A DNA stretch of 60,102 nt, from assembly GCA_903924465.1 (NCBI GenBank), contig CAIYBN010000128.1, forward strand, positions 1 to 60,102, given 5' to 3'. Position 1 is the first letter of the stretch, and every line of letters begins with the position of its first letter. The position numbers and the translations under genes are program-made. Source of the DNA: an uncultured Myxococcales bacterium. GTDB taxonomy: Bacteria; Myxococcota_A; UBA9042. Positions 10,063 through 20,546 of this stretch are shown here, in pieces. The notes under the pieces were generated by a model. It saw nothing but the letters and a program-made list of their open reading frames with translations, searched no databases and was not told the origin of the DNA.

Positions 10063-11844
10063 ATGAAGCTTGCGCTGATCTATCCGCCATTTTTTGCAAA
10101 GAGCTTCAACGAGAACCTTCCGACGGTCGACGATGAGTTCGGCCTGTTTCCGCACATTGGCTTCGGTTGGGTGGCGCGCGGCGCACATGCTGCCGGTTGG
10201 GAAGTGAGGTTGTGGGACGCGCCGGCGCAAAAGCTGAGTCTGGATAGTGCGATCCGCGAGGTCATGGCGTGGAATCCGGATCTCCTGTGCTTTTCCTCTC
10301 ATGCCTGCCAGACCATCCGCGACATGCTCTCCTGGGCAAAGGCGTTCAAGGCGCGGACCGGCCTGCCTACCCTCACCGGCGGTTACGAAGCCAAGGTCTA
10401 CCCCGACGAACTGATGTCACACGGTTGTTTCGACTACCTCTGCGCCGGCACGGCCCACGTCTTCCTGCCTGAGTTTCTCACCGCCTTCGAGACCGGGCGG
10501 GGCATGGACCGCGTGCCCGGCCTGTACTATCGCAAAGCGGGCTCGGTGGCGAGGACGACGCCCGCAGCACACGTTCCGTTCAGCAGTTTCCCGACGCCGG
10601 ACCGCAGCATTTTTCCCAATCATCTGTACTACTCGCACATCTCCCAGCGCAAGAACTTCACCATCGGCATGTCCGAAGTCGGCTGCCCGTACCCCTGCAG
10701 TTTCTGCTGCATGCGCCTGAGTGGCTATGACGCGCGTAGCGCAGAGCAGGTCGTCGACGAGATGGAGGAGTGCGTGCGACTTGGCATTCGCGAGATCGAC
10801 TGGTTCGATCCGTTGATGCTGCACGATCGGCAGCGCGCCATGGATATCGCCAACGGCGTCAAGGCCAGAAAGCTTGACATCATTTGGTCGTGCCGGTCGC
10901 GCGTGGATTCGATGTCGTTTCACAAGAGCCATCGCGAGCCTGATACCGAGCTGATCGAGACCTTGGCATCCGGCGGCTGTCGGCGCATCTACTTTGGCAT
11001 CGAGTCGGGAGACGACACCGTTCTCAAGACGATGATGAAGGGACAAGTCGCTGCCGATCCGATGCGCCGAACGCTCCAGTGCGTGCAGGAGGCGGGCATC
11101 ATGTCGCTCGGCTTTTTCATCATCGGCGCGCCCGGCGATACAGCGGAAACCGTCCGGAAGACCATTGATTTCTCGCTGACGCTGCCCATCGCCTACGCAC
11201 AGTACCAAATCGCCATCATCAAGCCGCACACAGAGTTGGAGCGCACGCACATCATCAACGGGACTGGCATCGACTACTGGCGCGAATACGTCAAAGGCAC
11301 CGTTGACGAAATGTTGCTGCCCACGCCCTGGACGCAGCTCGATCGCGCGGAAATGGAGGCCTTGGCGCGGCAGGCCTACCTGCGGTTCTACAGTCGTCCG
11401 CGATACGCTTGGCAGATGCTCAAAAAGATCGAGTCGGCGACGGAAATGAAGCGCTACGCACGGGTCGGTGCCCAGCTTGTGCTGCGACCGCTGCGCCAAC
11501 CGGCGACGGAGTCAGGCGTGAGTCCACTTCCTCTGCGCGCCGCGCGAGCAACGGCGACGTTTCTGGAAGCTGGCCTGACCCTGCTCAGCAGTGGCGCACG
11601 GCACGAGGTATTCAAGGAAGGCGGCGGGGTGCGCGGGGCTTGGACACTCGCGCGTCGGGAGTTCAAGGGCAGCACGCCGACGCCGGTCGTCTTGGCTGAA
11701 GGCGCTGTGCCCGAGTTGCGCGTCGCAGGCGTGTCGACGGCAGTGGATGTGGCAGCGCTGCGGATTGATCACGATCGCTACGCCCCGGTGTTCGAGACCG
11801 CGCCCGACGCCCCGACCCGAACGCAGCGGCGCCGGCGGGACTGA
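10063..11844 (+). CDS. B12-binding-domain radical SAM protein
   Basis: A 593-residue radical SAM enzyme of the cobalamin-binding type. Residues 1-150 form a B12-binding Rossmann-like domain (LALIYPPF at the start, LTGGYEAKVYPDEL near 105). The radical SAM core follows, with the 4Fe-4S ligands C208, C212 and C215 in CPYPCSFC, and later YFGIESGDDTVLKTM. Such enzymes often perform methylations or rearrangements in lipid or natural-product pathways. It lies 39 bp upstream of a second radical SAM gene, probably in one transcript. The C-terminal 100 residues are basic and unassigned. The substrate cannot be read from sequence. Confidence 0.85.
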   Translation: MKLALIYPPFFAKSFNENLPTVDDEFGLFPHIGFGWVARGAHAAGWEVRLWDAPAQKLSLDSAIREVMAWNPDLLCFSSHACQTIRDMLSWAKAFKARTGLPTLTGGYEAKVYPDELMSHGCFDYLCAGTAHVFLPEFLTAFETGRGMDRVPGLYYRKAGSVARTTPAAHVPFSSFPTPDRSIFPNHLYYSHISQRKNFTIGMSEVGCPYPCSFCCMRLSGYDARSAEQVVDEMEECVRLGIREIDWFDPLMLHDRQRAMDIANGVKARKLDIIWSCRSRVDSMSFHKSHREPDTELIETLASGGCRRIYFGIESGDDTVLKTMMKGQVAADPMRRTLQCVQEAGIMSLGFFIIGAPGDTAETVRKTIDFSLTLPIAYAQYQIAIIKPHTELERTHIINGTGIDYWREYVKGTVDEMLLPTPWTQLDRAEMEALARQAYLRFYSRPRYAWQMLKKIESATEMKRYARVGAQLVLRPLRQPATESGVSPLPLRAARATATFLEAGLTLLSSGARHEVFKEGGGVRGAWTLARREFKGSTPTPVVLAEGAVPELRVAGVSTAVDVAALRIDHDRYAPVFETAPDAPTRTQRRRRD

Positions 11845-11883
11845 CGCAATGGGCAACGCAACTGCGACGACGACGGTGTTGCC

Positions 11884-12864
11884 ATGAAACTCCAACGAGC
11901 CATTCGCAGTGCCAGGGCCATCCTCGGCTCGACTCTTGCTGGTCGTCCAACGCCGCTCATCGTGAGTTGGCGGCTGGTAAACCGCTGCAACCTCCGTTGC
12001 CTCTACTGCCAAATCCCCGAACGGCCGACGGAGGAATTGACGACCGATGAGGTGCTGGAGACCCTGCGCGGCCTGCGCGCCTTGGGCACTCAGCACCTGA
12101 ATTTCACTGGCGGCGAGGCGCTTCTGCGCAAGGACATCGACCGTATTTTGGCCTGCGCAGCCGATCTCGGGTTTCTGCATTCGCTCAACTCGAACGGTGC
12201 GCTGGTGCCGGACAAGATCGACGCTTTGCGCCGACTGTCGATGCTGAGCCTGAGTCTCGATGGCGCGGAACAAGCGCACGATGCGGCGCGCGGTCGCGGT
12301 TCGCACCGACAGGTAATGCGGGCCATGGAAACAGCGCAGGCGGCCGGCATTCCCGTGTCGTTGGCAGTGACGCTGTCCAGTCACAACTTGGCGGAAGTCT
12401 CCGGTCTGCTTGACCTGGCGGCGCATTATCGCGTTCGTATCAGCTTCCAGCCGGCGACGCTCCAGCAACTGGGATCGACCCATGACAACCCGATCACCCC
12501 ACAAGTCGAAGCGTACCGTGCGGTGACGGCGCGGCTGATTGCATTGAAAAGGTCTGGGAATCCTTGGATTGTGTCGAGTCGGACGACCTTGGAGCATTTG
12601 GCCTTGTTTCCAGATCCACGTGCGATTCCATGCCAGGCGGGGCGCTTGTACTTTCGCATCGAGGCGAACGGCGATGTCCTTGCCTGCACCGACACCGCGC
12701 GACCAGAGGCTGTGGCCAACGTGCGGCGAGATGGGTTGATCCGCGCACTGGAGCTGACCCGTCCTGCTGGGTGCAATTCCTGTTGGGGCTCGGCGCGTGT
12801 CGAGTTCAACCACGCAGCGGCGCTACGCATCGAGCCAATCGTGAACATCCTGCGGACTCGATAG
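11884..12864 (+). CDS. Radical SAM protein with SPASM-like C-terminus
   Basis: A 326-residue radical SAM enzyme. The core motif CNLRCLYC gives C35, C39 and C42, followed by FTGGEALL for SAM binding. The C-terminal part has the Cys pattern of a SPASM/twitch region (IPCQAGRLYF, LACTD, GCNSCW), which usually binds an auxiliary Fe-S cluster in peptide- or sugar-modifying enzymes. It follows the B12 radical SAM gene closely. A conserved partner peptide is not visible nearby, so small-molecule or lipid modification is as likely as peptide maturation. Confidence 0.85.
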   Translation: MKLQRAIRSARAILGSTLAGRPTPLIVSWRLVNRCNLRCLYCQIPERPTEELTTDEVLETLRGLRALGTQHLNFTGGEALLRKDIDRILACAADLGFLHSLNSNGALVPDKIDALRRLSMLSLSLDGAEQAHDAARGRGSHRQVMRAMETAQAAGIPVSLAVTLSSHNLAEVSGLLDLAAHYRVRISFQPATLQQLGSTHDNPITPQVEAYRAVTARLIALKRSGNPWIVSSRTTLEHLALFPDPRAIPCQAGRLYFRIEANGDVLACTDTARPEAVANVRRDGLIRALELTRPAGCNSCWGSARVEFNHAAALRIEPIVNILRTR

Positions 12865-12922
12865 AGCCGGCCCAGTTGGCAACATGGGTAAGAATGCTTG
12901 TCAGAAGCATTTCACCTGGCAG

Positions 12923-14110
12923 TCAACGCAGCGCGGCAATCAAAAGTTGGACATCGCTGTCGTCGAAATCGTCGCACCAGGGCAATTGCAGCGTCGTCGC
13001 CGCAAGTTCCCGGGCCACGGGCGCCGTCGCCGGGTCGCCCATCCACACCATTGGCGACGCTATGGCGTCAACCCGTTGGGCAATGAGCCGGGTGAGCTCT
13101 TCAAGCGGATCGGCGGTTCTGACGACCATGGCGTAATAGGCCGAGACGCCCTCTGCTGGCAGGACGAGCAGACCAGCCCGCACCCCATCCAACAACTTCC
13201 GCGCCAACCGTTGCCGTCGAACCAGACGATTCGGCAGTTCGCCGAGTTGGCGACGACCGGAACGCAGAAATGCCAGACTGGGCAGCGGCTTGTCTTCGCG
13301 GTCAGCGTCGCGTTTGAGGAACGGCCGAATCCAGCGTTTGTACCAAGCCAGGGCAGCGTCTGCGCCACCCAGTCCAACGAACAAGCGGTGGCCAATCGCA
13401 TCATAGACATTGGCGCGGGTCATGCCACGCACCAGCCACACCGCGAACACCCGCATGAAGACCGCGCGACGCGACGCGACGGTGTGGCAGGCCGCAGCAC
13501 GGCGCACCGCATCGGCGAGCGCGAGGTCGCGTGTCAGGACCAGACCGCCGCCGCCGCAGTCGACTGACTTGAATGGCGCGCAGCTGGTGAAAGACGCGAT
13601 ACCGAAGGTACCCAGATAGCCGTCAGGTGTCGCCGTTGCTGGCGCGTGCGCGCAGTCCTCGATCAGGGCAATGCCGGCGGCATCCGTAACGGCCAGAATT
13701 CGCTGCACGGCCGCGGCGTTGCCCCAGATATGGACCACGATCACGGCGAGAACGTGCGGGCCAACGCAAGCGTGCAATCGATCCGGATCCAGCGTTCCGT
13801 CCGAGCGCACGTCGCAAAACTCTGCCTTCAGACCCAACAACGCAATCGCTTCGAGCACACTGGCGTCTGCCAGCGCGGGCACGATCACAGTCGTCGCGCC
13901 TGGCCGGCGCAGGTGCGCCAAGACAAAACGAAGGCCGTCGCGCCCTGACGGCACCAGAATCGCCTCACCGCCGCCGTGCGCCGCCGCATAAGCCTGTTCC
14001 AGAGCCAACGCCGCCGCCCGCCAATCGGCTGGACGCCGCGCCAAATCCGCGGGCAGGTCGCGTAGCAAGAGCCGAGAGTTTGGGCGAAGCGGTGGCAAGC
14101 AGTGCCTCAT
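12923..14110 (-). CDS. DegT/DnrJ/EryC1/StrS-type PLP-dependent enzyme
   Basis: A 395-residue fold-type I PLP protein of the family that makes amino sugars on nucleotide-linked sugars. Visible landmarks are the substrate loop PSGRDGLRFVLAHL (about 54-67), the PLP-binding LIEDCAHAP (149-157) and K181 in APFKSVDCGGGG, the expected Schiff-base lysine. The ATG at 14108-14110 overlaps the TGA of the upstream flippase-like gene as ATGA, so the two are translationally coupled. A longer frame reaches 14332 but would overlap that gene deeply. A role in making an aminated lipid or polysaccharide is inferred from context. Confidence 0.82.
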   Translation of the reverse strand: MRHCLPPLRPNSRLLLRDLPADLARRPADWRAAALALEQAYAAAHGGGEAILVPSGRDGLRFVLAHLRRPGATTVIVPALADASVLEAIALLGLKAEFCDVRSDGTLDPDRLHACVGPHVLAVIVVHIWGNAAAVQRILAVTDAAGIALIEDCAHAPATATPDGYLGTFGIASFTSCAPFKSVDCGGGGLVLTRDLALADAVRRAAACHTVASRRAVFMRVFAVWLVRGMTRANVYDAIGHRLFVGLGGADAALAWYKRWIRPFLKRDADREDKPLPSLAFLRSGRRQLGELPNRLVRRQRLARKLLDGVRAGLLVLPAEGVSAYYAMVVRTADPLEELTRLIAQRVDAIASPMVWMGDPATAPVARELAATTLQLPWCDDFDDSDVQLLIAALR

Positions 14111-15141
14111 GGCTTGTCTCCACGATGGAAGTTCGCGATCAGCGGCTGCACCGCCAGCAGTCCGAGCAGCGCTGGAAGGACTTTGGCGATGACGGTCACC
14201 AGCAATGCGGCAGCCGTCAGAACCTCGGGCCGGCTCCAAGCGGCCAGGCAGGTGACAAGTGCCGCTTCCCGCACGCCCAAGCCCATCGGCGTGTGCGAGG
14301 CACCGGCGATCAACACGACGCCCGGCAGGCATACCATCAGATCCGCGGCTGGGACGGCAATGCCAAACGCTCTCAGGACTGCAACGAAGACGAGCAGATC
14401 CAGAACGACCACGACGGACGCGAGCAGCAACACTTGCCAGATGGTGCTGCGCAAGTCACGACGCCGCAGCTGGGCCGCGAACATGCGCCACCGTCCCGGC
14501 AAATGCCGTGTGAGCGGGCGCACAAGCGCGAGCGCCAAAACCACGCCTGCCAGGGCGAGCAACGGACCCGCACCGCCTGTTGTCCAAGTGAGACCCAAGC
14601 CGAGCAACGCCGCAAGCACCATGAATTCGCTGGCAATATCGAGCGCAGCCACCGTGCCCGATCGCAACAGTGGAATCCCGTGGCGCTGCTTGAGCCAGAC
14701 CAGGCGCGCCACTTCTCCCGCCTTCAACGGCGCGAATTGTCTCAAGAATAACGTGCCGGCGCGCACCAGAATCATTTCACGAGTCGAAAGATCCGCGCCG
14801 AACGCGCGCAACAACAGCCTGTGCTTCTGCATGGCAAAGCCGAATTCGGCTGCCAAAGATGCGCCCACCGCGACGGCCAGCCAAGTCGGTGATGCACCGC
14901 CCAGAACGGCGAACACGTTCTGCACGGCCACCCGCTTCAGCACCCACGCGAGCGACGCAGCCGTCGCAGCCCACCCCACCACCGACAGCACCACGCGCCG
15001 TGTCGTGGGCCGTTTCCACAACGGCAAGTGAGCGATTGGCCCGCGAACCCCGGGCAAAACGGGCGCTGGCTCGTCGGCATTCTTCTGGGCGCCAGTCTCC
15101 TCGCCGTGTTTTGCCGGCGTCACGCGGTCACGGGACTCCAC
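14107..15141 (-). CDS. Flippase-like membrane protein (UPF0104/YbhN/AglD type)
   Basis: An integral membrane protein with the lysylphosphatidylglycerol synthetase TM/flippase-like layout: about eight helices, a conserved FLRQFAPLKAGEVARLVWLK segment and, near the end, HTPMGLGVREAAL. Family members move or sense lipids and often sit with glycosyl- or aminotransferases. The frame is open back to 15384 (425 codons), but the upstream part is low-complexity and lacks good starts. I use the GTG at 15139-15141, about 35 residues before the first helix, and mark the start as uncertain. It is coupled by ATGA overlap to the DegT-type gene. Confidence 0.7.
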   Translation of the reverse strand: MESRDRVTPAKHGEETGAQKNADEPAPVLPGVRGPIAHLPLWKRPTTRRVVLSVVGWAATAASLAWVLKRVAVQNVFAVLGGASPTWLAVAVGASLAAEFGFAMQKHRLLLRAFGADLSTREMILVRAGTLFLRQFAPLKAGEVARLVWLKQRHGIPLLRSGTVAALDIASEFMVLAALLGLGLTWTTGGAGPLLALAGVVLALALVRPLTRHLPGRWRMFAAQLRRRDLRSTIWQVLLLASVVVVLDLLVFVAVLRAFGIAVPAADLMVCLPGVVLIAGASHTPMGLGVREAALVTCLAAWSRPEVLTAAALLVTVIAKVLPALLGLLAVQPLIANFHRGDKP

Positions 15142-15528
15142 GACACTTTCGCTGTTGAACTTCGTGTCCACGTCCGTCGTCGCCTCGCCTCGCCCAATAC
15201 ATCCAACCGCCCAGCTTTCTTCAAGTGTGCCGCTTGCACCGCGGCCGTCAAGCGAGACGGTCCGCTCCTCTGGTCGGAAGACCGCGCTCGCTTGAAGTAC
15301 CGATCTGAAGTGTACCACGACACGGGGGAAATCGACGCCGAATTGGCCCGCGCGACCCGCGAATTCAACGGGGACGCGCGACAACCACTGGATTGGATTG
15401 GTCTTCGCTAGCCCGCGCGAGAAATGGATGGCGGCCGCGTTCGGAAGGACGCTACGCGTTACGGCGCCGAAGCGGCTGCCGCAGCATCACGCCACGACGA
15501 GAAACGCACTCACTCAATCGACGAGGCT
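15142..15528. other. Uncertain 5' region of the flippase-like gene
   Basis: The reading frame of the membrane protein is open through most of this stretch, but composition and lack of a ribosome site argue that it is leader rather than coding. No other feature is evident. Confidence 0.3.
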
Positions 15529-15954
15529 TCAGCCGACGAATTCAAACGCGCTGCCAAAGAAATACGCCAGCTCACGCGCCGCCGAACCCGCGCTGTCCGA
15601 GCCATGCACCGTGTTGGCGCCCTTGCTATGCGCGTACAGCTTGCGAATCGTGCCGGCATCGGCCTGCGCCGGGTCGGTGGCACCCATCAGCTCGCGGTTG
15701 TGGGCAATCGCGTTCTCGCCTTCGAGGCAGATCAGCAGCACCGGGCCGGACGTCATGAAGTCGACCAACTCGCGAAAGAAGCCGCGCTGGCTGTGCTCGG
15801 CGTAGAAGCCTTCCGCCTGCTTGGTCGTCAGTTGCACCAGCTTGGCGGCTTTGATGGTCAGACCGGCCCCTTCGAAAATCGAGATGACGTGGCCGATGTG
15901 GCCGTTCTTCACGCCGTCGGGCTTGATGATGGAAAGCGTCTGTTCAATAGCCAT
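15529..15954 (-). CDS. ndk: Nucleoside diphosphate kinase
   Basis: A 141-residue cytosolic enzyme that passes the gamma-phosphate of ATP to nucleoside diphosphates through a phosphohistidine. The catalytic H117 sits in NTVHGSDS, and the N-terminal SIIKPDGV and [12 protein letters not shown] blocks are textbook. The length matches the family. It follows sucD by 48 bp on the same strand, so sucC-sucD-ndk is probably one transcript, a logical grouping because succinyl-CoA synthetase yields the nucleoside triphosphate that Ndk equilibrates. Confidence 0.96.
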   Translation of the reverse strand: MAIEQTLSIIKPDGVKNGHIGHVISIFEGAGLTIKAAKLVQLTTKQAEGFYAEHSQRGFFRELVDFMTSGPVLLICLEGENAIAHNRELMGATDPAQADAGTIRKLYAHSKGANTVHGSDSAGSAARELAYFFGSAFEFVG

Positions 15955-16002
15955 GAAAAACCTCAGAAGGGGAAAGAATCCAATCAGGAAAGGGAAATGA
16001 AC

Positions 16003-16881
<879 letters not shown>

Positions 16882-16920
16882 GACCGTTTCCTTTTGCCCT
16901 TCCCGGGCCTCGCTTCTGGT

Positions 16921-18102
16921 TTAGGCGTGCGCCGCAGCGTACTTCTTGGCCGCTTCCACAGCCTTCTGCGCGCCATCTTTCATGTCATTGCCCGTGAGAA
17001 TCGGCAGGCCGGAATCCCGCAGGATCTGCTTGCCCAACTCCACGTTCGTGCCTTCCAGCCGGACGACCAGCGGGCGATCCAAGCCCACTTCCTTCGCCGC
17101 CGTCACGACGCCTTCCGCGATGGTGTCGCACTTCATGATGCCGCCAAAGATGTTGACGAAGATGGCGTGAACGCGCTTGTCGCTCAGGATGATCTTGAAC
17201 GCCGCCGTCACTTTTTCCGCCGTCGCGCCGCCACCAACGTCCAGGAAGTTCGCCGGCTCGCTGCCGTAGTGCTTCAGGATGTCCATCGTCGCCATCGCCA
17301 AGCCCGCGCCGTTCACCAGGCAGCCGACGTTGCCGTCCAGGTGCACATAGTTCAGGTCGTACTTGGAAGCCTCGATTTCACGCGGGTCTTCTTCGTCCAG
17401 GTCGCGGAACGCCAGGATGTCCGGGTGGCGGTACATCGCGTTGTCGTCAAAGTTGACCTTGCCGTCCAGCGCGATAATCGAGCCGTCGCCCTGCACCACC
17501 AGCGGATTGATTTCCACCAGCGAGCAGTCCTTGGCCATGTACAGCTCGTACAAGCTGCTCAGCACCTTGACGAACGCGTTGACCGTCTTGCCCGACATGC
17601 CGAGCTTGAACGCGAGCTGCCTGCCCTGAAAGGCCTGCACGCCGACATTCGGGTCGATCCACGCTTTGTGGATGAGTTCCGGCGTATTGTGCGCCACGTC
17701 CTCAATGTTCATGCCGCCTTCGGTCGACGCCATCACAACGATCTTGCCGACGTCGCGATCCAGCAGCATACCCAGGTACAGCTCGCGCTTGATGTCCGCG
17801 CCGCCTTCGATGTACAGCCGCCGCACCAGCTGGCCTTCCGGGCCCGTCTGATGGGTTTTCAACTGCATGCCGAGGATTTGCCCGGCGCGGTCGTTCACTT
17901 CTGCTTTGCTTTTGCAAACTTTCACGCCACCGCCCAGACCGCGGCCGCCCGCGTGAATCTGTGCTTTGACGACCCAAACCGGCCCCGGCAGCTTGTCAGC
18001 CGCGGCCATGGCTTCCGTCACCGAGAAGGCAGGATAGCCTTGCGGAACGGGAACGCCGTATTGGGCGAAGAGTTGCTTGGCTTGGTACTCGTGGATCTTC
18101 AT
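16921..18102 (-). CDS. sucC: Succinate-CoA ligase beta subunit
   Basis: A 393-residue beta subunit with an N-terminal ATP-grasp domain ([12 protein letters not shown] start, [18 protein letters not shown] near 40-57, EINPLVV near 200) and the C-terminal CoA-ligase-like domain ([15 protein letters not shown]). The frame runs upstream to 18369, but the ATG at 18100-18102 gives the universally conserved N-terminus. First gene of the sucC-sucD-ndk run; its promoter should lie in 18103-18268, shared with the divergent STT3-like gene. Confidence 0.97.
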   Translation of the reverse strand: MKIHEYQAKQLFAQYGVPVPQGYPAFSVTEAMAAADKLPGPVWVVKAQIHAGGRGLGGGVKVCKSKAEVNDRAGQILGMQLKTHQTGPEGQLVRRLYIEGGADIKRELYLGMLLDRDVGKIVVMASTEGGMNIEDVAHNTPELIHKAWIDPNVGVQAFQGRQLAFKLGMSGKTVNAFVKVLSSLYELYMAKDCSLVEINPLVVQGDGSIIALDGKVNFDDNAMYRHPDILAFRDLDEEDPREIEASKYDLNYVHLDGNVGCLVNGAGLAMATMDILKHYGSEPANFLDVGGGATAEKVTAAFKIILSDKRVHAIFVNIFGGIMKCDTIAEGVVTAAKEVGLDRPLVVRLEGTNVELGKQILRDSGLPILTGNDMKDGAQKAVEAAKKYAAAHA

Positions 18103-18268
18103 GGTGGCCAGCCTGGGTAACGCGGGGAGAGCCCCCGATCGGGGGCCGCCGTGTACCATAGCCGACGCGATCAGGCAATCGCCGCCCCGTTTCTGCGTCA
18201 CGCCGATGTCATCGCCGGGAAGCCGCCACGCTTGACACGGGACCCGCGGCAACCGACTCTCGAAAGGC

Positions 18269-20518
18269 ATGCCAAACGCCCGCACATCCCGCATGTTCGC
18301 CGCGCTGCTTGCCGCGCTGCTCCTCGTCGCGGGCGGCGCGTTGCGGCTGCGAACCGCACCGGAAGCCATGGCCGGTCCGCAGATTCGGCTGTACGAAGCC
18401 GATCCGTACCTGCACCTTCGCCGCGCTGTGCAACTGTGGAACGGCGCGCCGGGCTTGGGCTACACCGACGCGTTCCAGAATTTTCCCGACGCGCAGACAT
18501 GCAGCCAACTGCCAGTTGGATTCGCCGCGCTGATGTCACTTGCTGGGCATCTTGCGCCTGGCGCCGATCCAGCGCAGCGCATCGCGTTGGGCGGTGGCGT
18601 CGTTGCGGTGCCGTTGCTCGGCCTGCTCGCGGCATTTCTTGTGTGGCGCCTGGCGCGCAAACGCGGTGAAGTTTTTGGACTCTGGACACTTGCCGCCGTC
18701 GCGCTTCTGCCCATCGCCGTGGACGCGAGCATGGCCGGACGGATGGACCACCACGTGCTGGATGTCCTGGCCGTCGTTGGCATGCTGCTGGCGCTCGCCC
18801 GGTTGGAAACGGCACAGAACCAAGTCGCTGTCGTGACCGCTGGAGCGCTGGCAGGGTTAGTCGCTGCTGCGGCTCTGGCAAGCTATCCATCTGCCCTCGT
18901 TTCGGTCGCTGTCACCTTGGCCGCAGCTCCCGTTGCGGCTTTGGCTGCGGCTTGGGCGGGTGCCCGCGCGCGACCGTTCGCCGTCGCTGGGGTGGCGGCG
19001 GGGCTGACGGCCGGCGCACTGGGCCTCGCGTTTCATCTCTTCGCGACGCCCTGTGCCGGGTCGCACGCGCTGTTGGCCAACACGTGGCTGCCGCCCGTCC
19101 TCGCGCTGGTCGTCTCGGCGGTTTCGCTGGCCATCCTGCCGCTGCTGCCCGACGGTTTGCCGCCCGCAGCTGCCCGGCGCCGCGTTCTGGCGGTGGTCGC
19201 AACCGGCACGCTGCTGCCTCTCGCCCTGCTGCTCCTGCTGCCGCCTGCGCGCGCGTGGCTGGACGTGCTGCAAGGCCAGTTCGCGGGCAAGCTGACCACC
19301 GAATGGGCGCCGCTCTGGCAGACGACGTCGCACTGGTGGTCCGGCAAGCTGTCCTGGGCTTTTGTCGTCATTCCTGTCGGTTGGCTCCTTCTTGCGCGTC
19401 AGGCACTTCGGTTGCAGGCGACGCCGGTCATGCGCCTGCTGGCCGCGCACGTGTGGCTGGTCGCGCCGGCGTTTGCGGTGCAAGCCAAGTACTTCAGTCA
19501 TCTGGCCGCGATAGCGCTGTGCCTGGGACTGGCCACGGTCGCCGATGCGCTCTGCCAGTTGGTCGCGCCGATGAGAGCCCGCACGCGGCGTCTGGCGGCC
19601 GGGCTCGCTGTCGTCGTCCTGGCCTGTCTGGTGCTGGAACCGGCCAAGAACTACCGCGCCAAGTCCCTGGTGTGGGCCTCGACGACTGCGGTGACGGAAG
19701 TGCTGGACTGGCTCAAGGTGCACACGCCGCCAGTGAATGCACAGCAGCCCGAATGGGGCGTGCTGTCGCTGTGGTCCAATGGCTTCTGGATTGCCGCCCT
19801 GGCCGATCGGCCGACCTACACCAACAACTTTGTGGCCGCGCCGGAAGCGTCCATCTACGTCCAACACATTCTGGACAGCTTCGCGTGGCTGTACCTGAGC
19901 GATCCGCACGTGCTGCTGGCCGGCATGGATGCGAAACGCCTGCGCTACCTGCTCACGACACCGTCGGATGCGCACGAGGTCCGCGCGTTCCAGTCGACGA
20001 CGCACGAGCCGATTGCCGGACTGCTCGTGGGCGCGGCGACCGACCCGCATAGTCGCCTGGGCCCGGCGTTTCAGGAGTCCAATCTGGTGCATTTGGTCCT
20101 GGGATTTGGCACGGCGACCGAGCGGGCGAACTGCATCGACGGGCTGCAGCTCGTGGCCGGCTCGACGCTGCAGCTGAACCTCGGCAGCGGCCAAGTGCCG
20201 GCGGTCCAACTGTACAAACGCGTTCCCGGAGCGCGCCTGACCGCGCATCAGTTGCCGCCGGGAATTCAGCTTCGGATCGGCACGCGCCGCGTCATCGCTG
20301 GACAAACATTCGCCTTTGATTGCCTCGTCCGTGCCGACTCGCTCGGAAATGTGCAACTGCATTGGCCGTATCCAAGTGGCGTGACCGGGCAAGTGGTGCC
20401 AAACTCGCCGATTCTTGTCTGGCGCGGCGCAGACCCGCAGCCCGCGACGGTGGAGGTTTCCGAGACCGCCGTCGAGACCGGTGCCGAAGTACCGCTTGTG
20501 CTGCCCGCGGGCCGCTGA
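18269..20518 (+). CDS. STT3-like oligosaccharyltransferase-family membrane protein
   Basis: A 749-residue protein with about 12 membrane helices then a periplasmic C-terminal domain, as in STT3/PglB/AglB enzymes that transfer lipid-linked glycans to proteins. STT3-like landmarks are [11 protein letters not shown] (near 43-53, the first acidic motif), GRMDHHVLD (near 155), and [20 protein letters not shown] (near 499), which aligns with the WWDYG region. The WWDYG itself reads L-W-S-N-G, so the acceptor-recognition residues are altered. Two glycosyltransferase-type genes follow closely, suggesting a surface glycosylation cluster. It could be an O-linked or otherwise specialised relative rather than an N-glycosylation enzyme. 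Confidence 0.7.
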   Translation: MPNARTSRMFAALLAALLLVAGGALRLRTAPEAMAGPQIRLYEADPYLHLRRAVQLWNGAPGLGYTDAFQNFPDAQTCSQLPVGFAALMSLAGHLAPGADPAQRIALGGGVVAVPLLGLLAAFLVWRLARKRGEVFGLWTLAAVALLPIAVDASMAGRMDHHVLDVLAVVGMLLALARLETAQNQVAVVTAGALAGLVAAAALASYPSALVSVAVTLAAAPVAALAAAWAGARARPFAVAGVAAGLTAGALGLAFHLFATPCAGSHALLANTWLPPVLALVVSAVSLAILPLLPDGLPPAAARRRVLAVVATGTLLPLALLLLLPPARAWLDVLQGQFAGKLTTEWAPLWQTTSHWWSGKLSWAFVVIPVGWLLLARQALRLQATPVMRLLAAHVWLVAPAFAVQAKYFSHLAAIALCLGLATVADALCQLVAPMRARTRRLAAGLAVVVLACLVLEPAKNYRAKSLVWASTTAVTEVLDWLKVHTPPVNAQQPEWGVLSLWSNGFWIAALADRPTYTNNFVAAPEASIYVQHILDSFAWLYLSDPHVLLAGMDAKRLRYLLTTPSDAHEVRAFQSTTHEPIAGLLVGAATDPHSRLGPAFQESNLVHLVLGFGTATERANCIDGLQLVAGSTLQLNLGSGQVPAVQLYKRVPGARLTAHQLPPGIQLRIGTRRVIAGQTFAFDCLVRADSLGNVQLHWPYPSGVTGQVVPNSPILVWRGADPQPATVEVSETAVETGAEVPLVLPAGR

Positions 20519-20546
20519 TCGACCGTTTCGCCAAAGGCAACCAGCG

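Noticed and set aside
18857..20392. 511-codon minus-strand ORF opposite the STT3-like gene
   Set aside because: It is an antisense shadow with heavy Arg/Gln content; the plus-strand product has coherent membrane helices and motifs.
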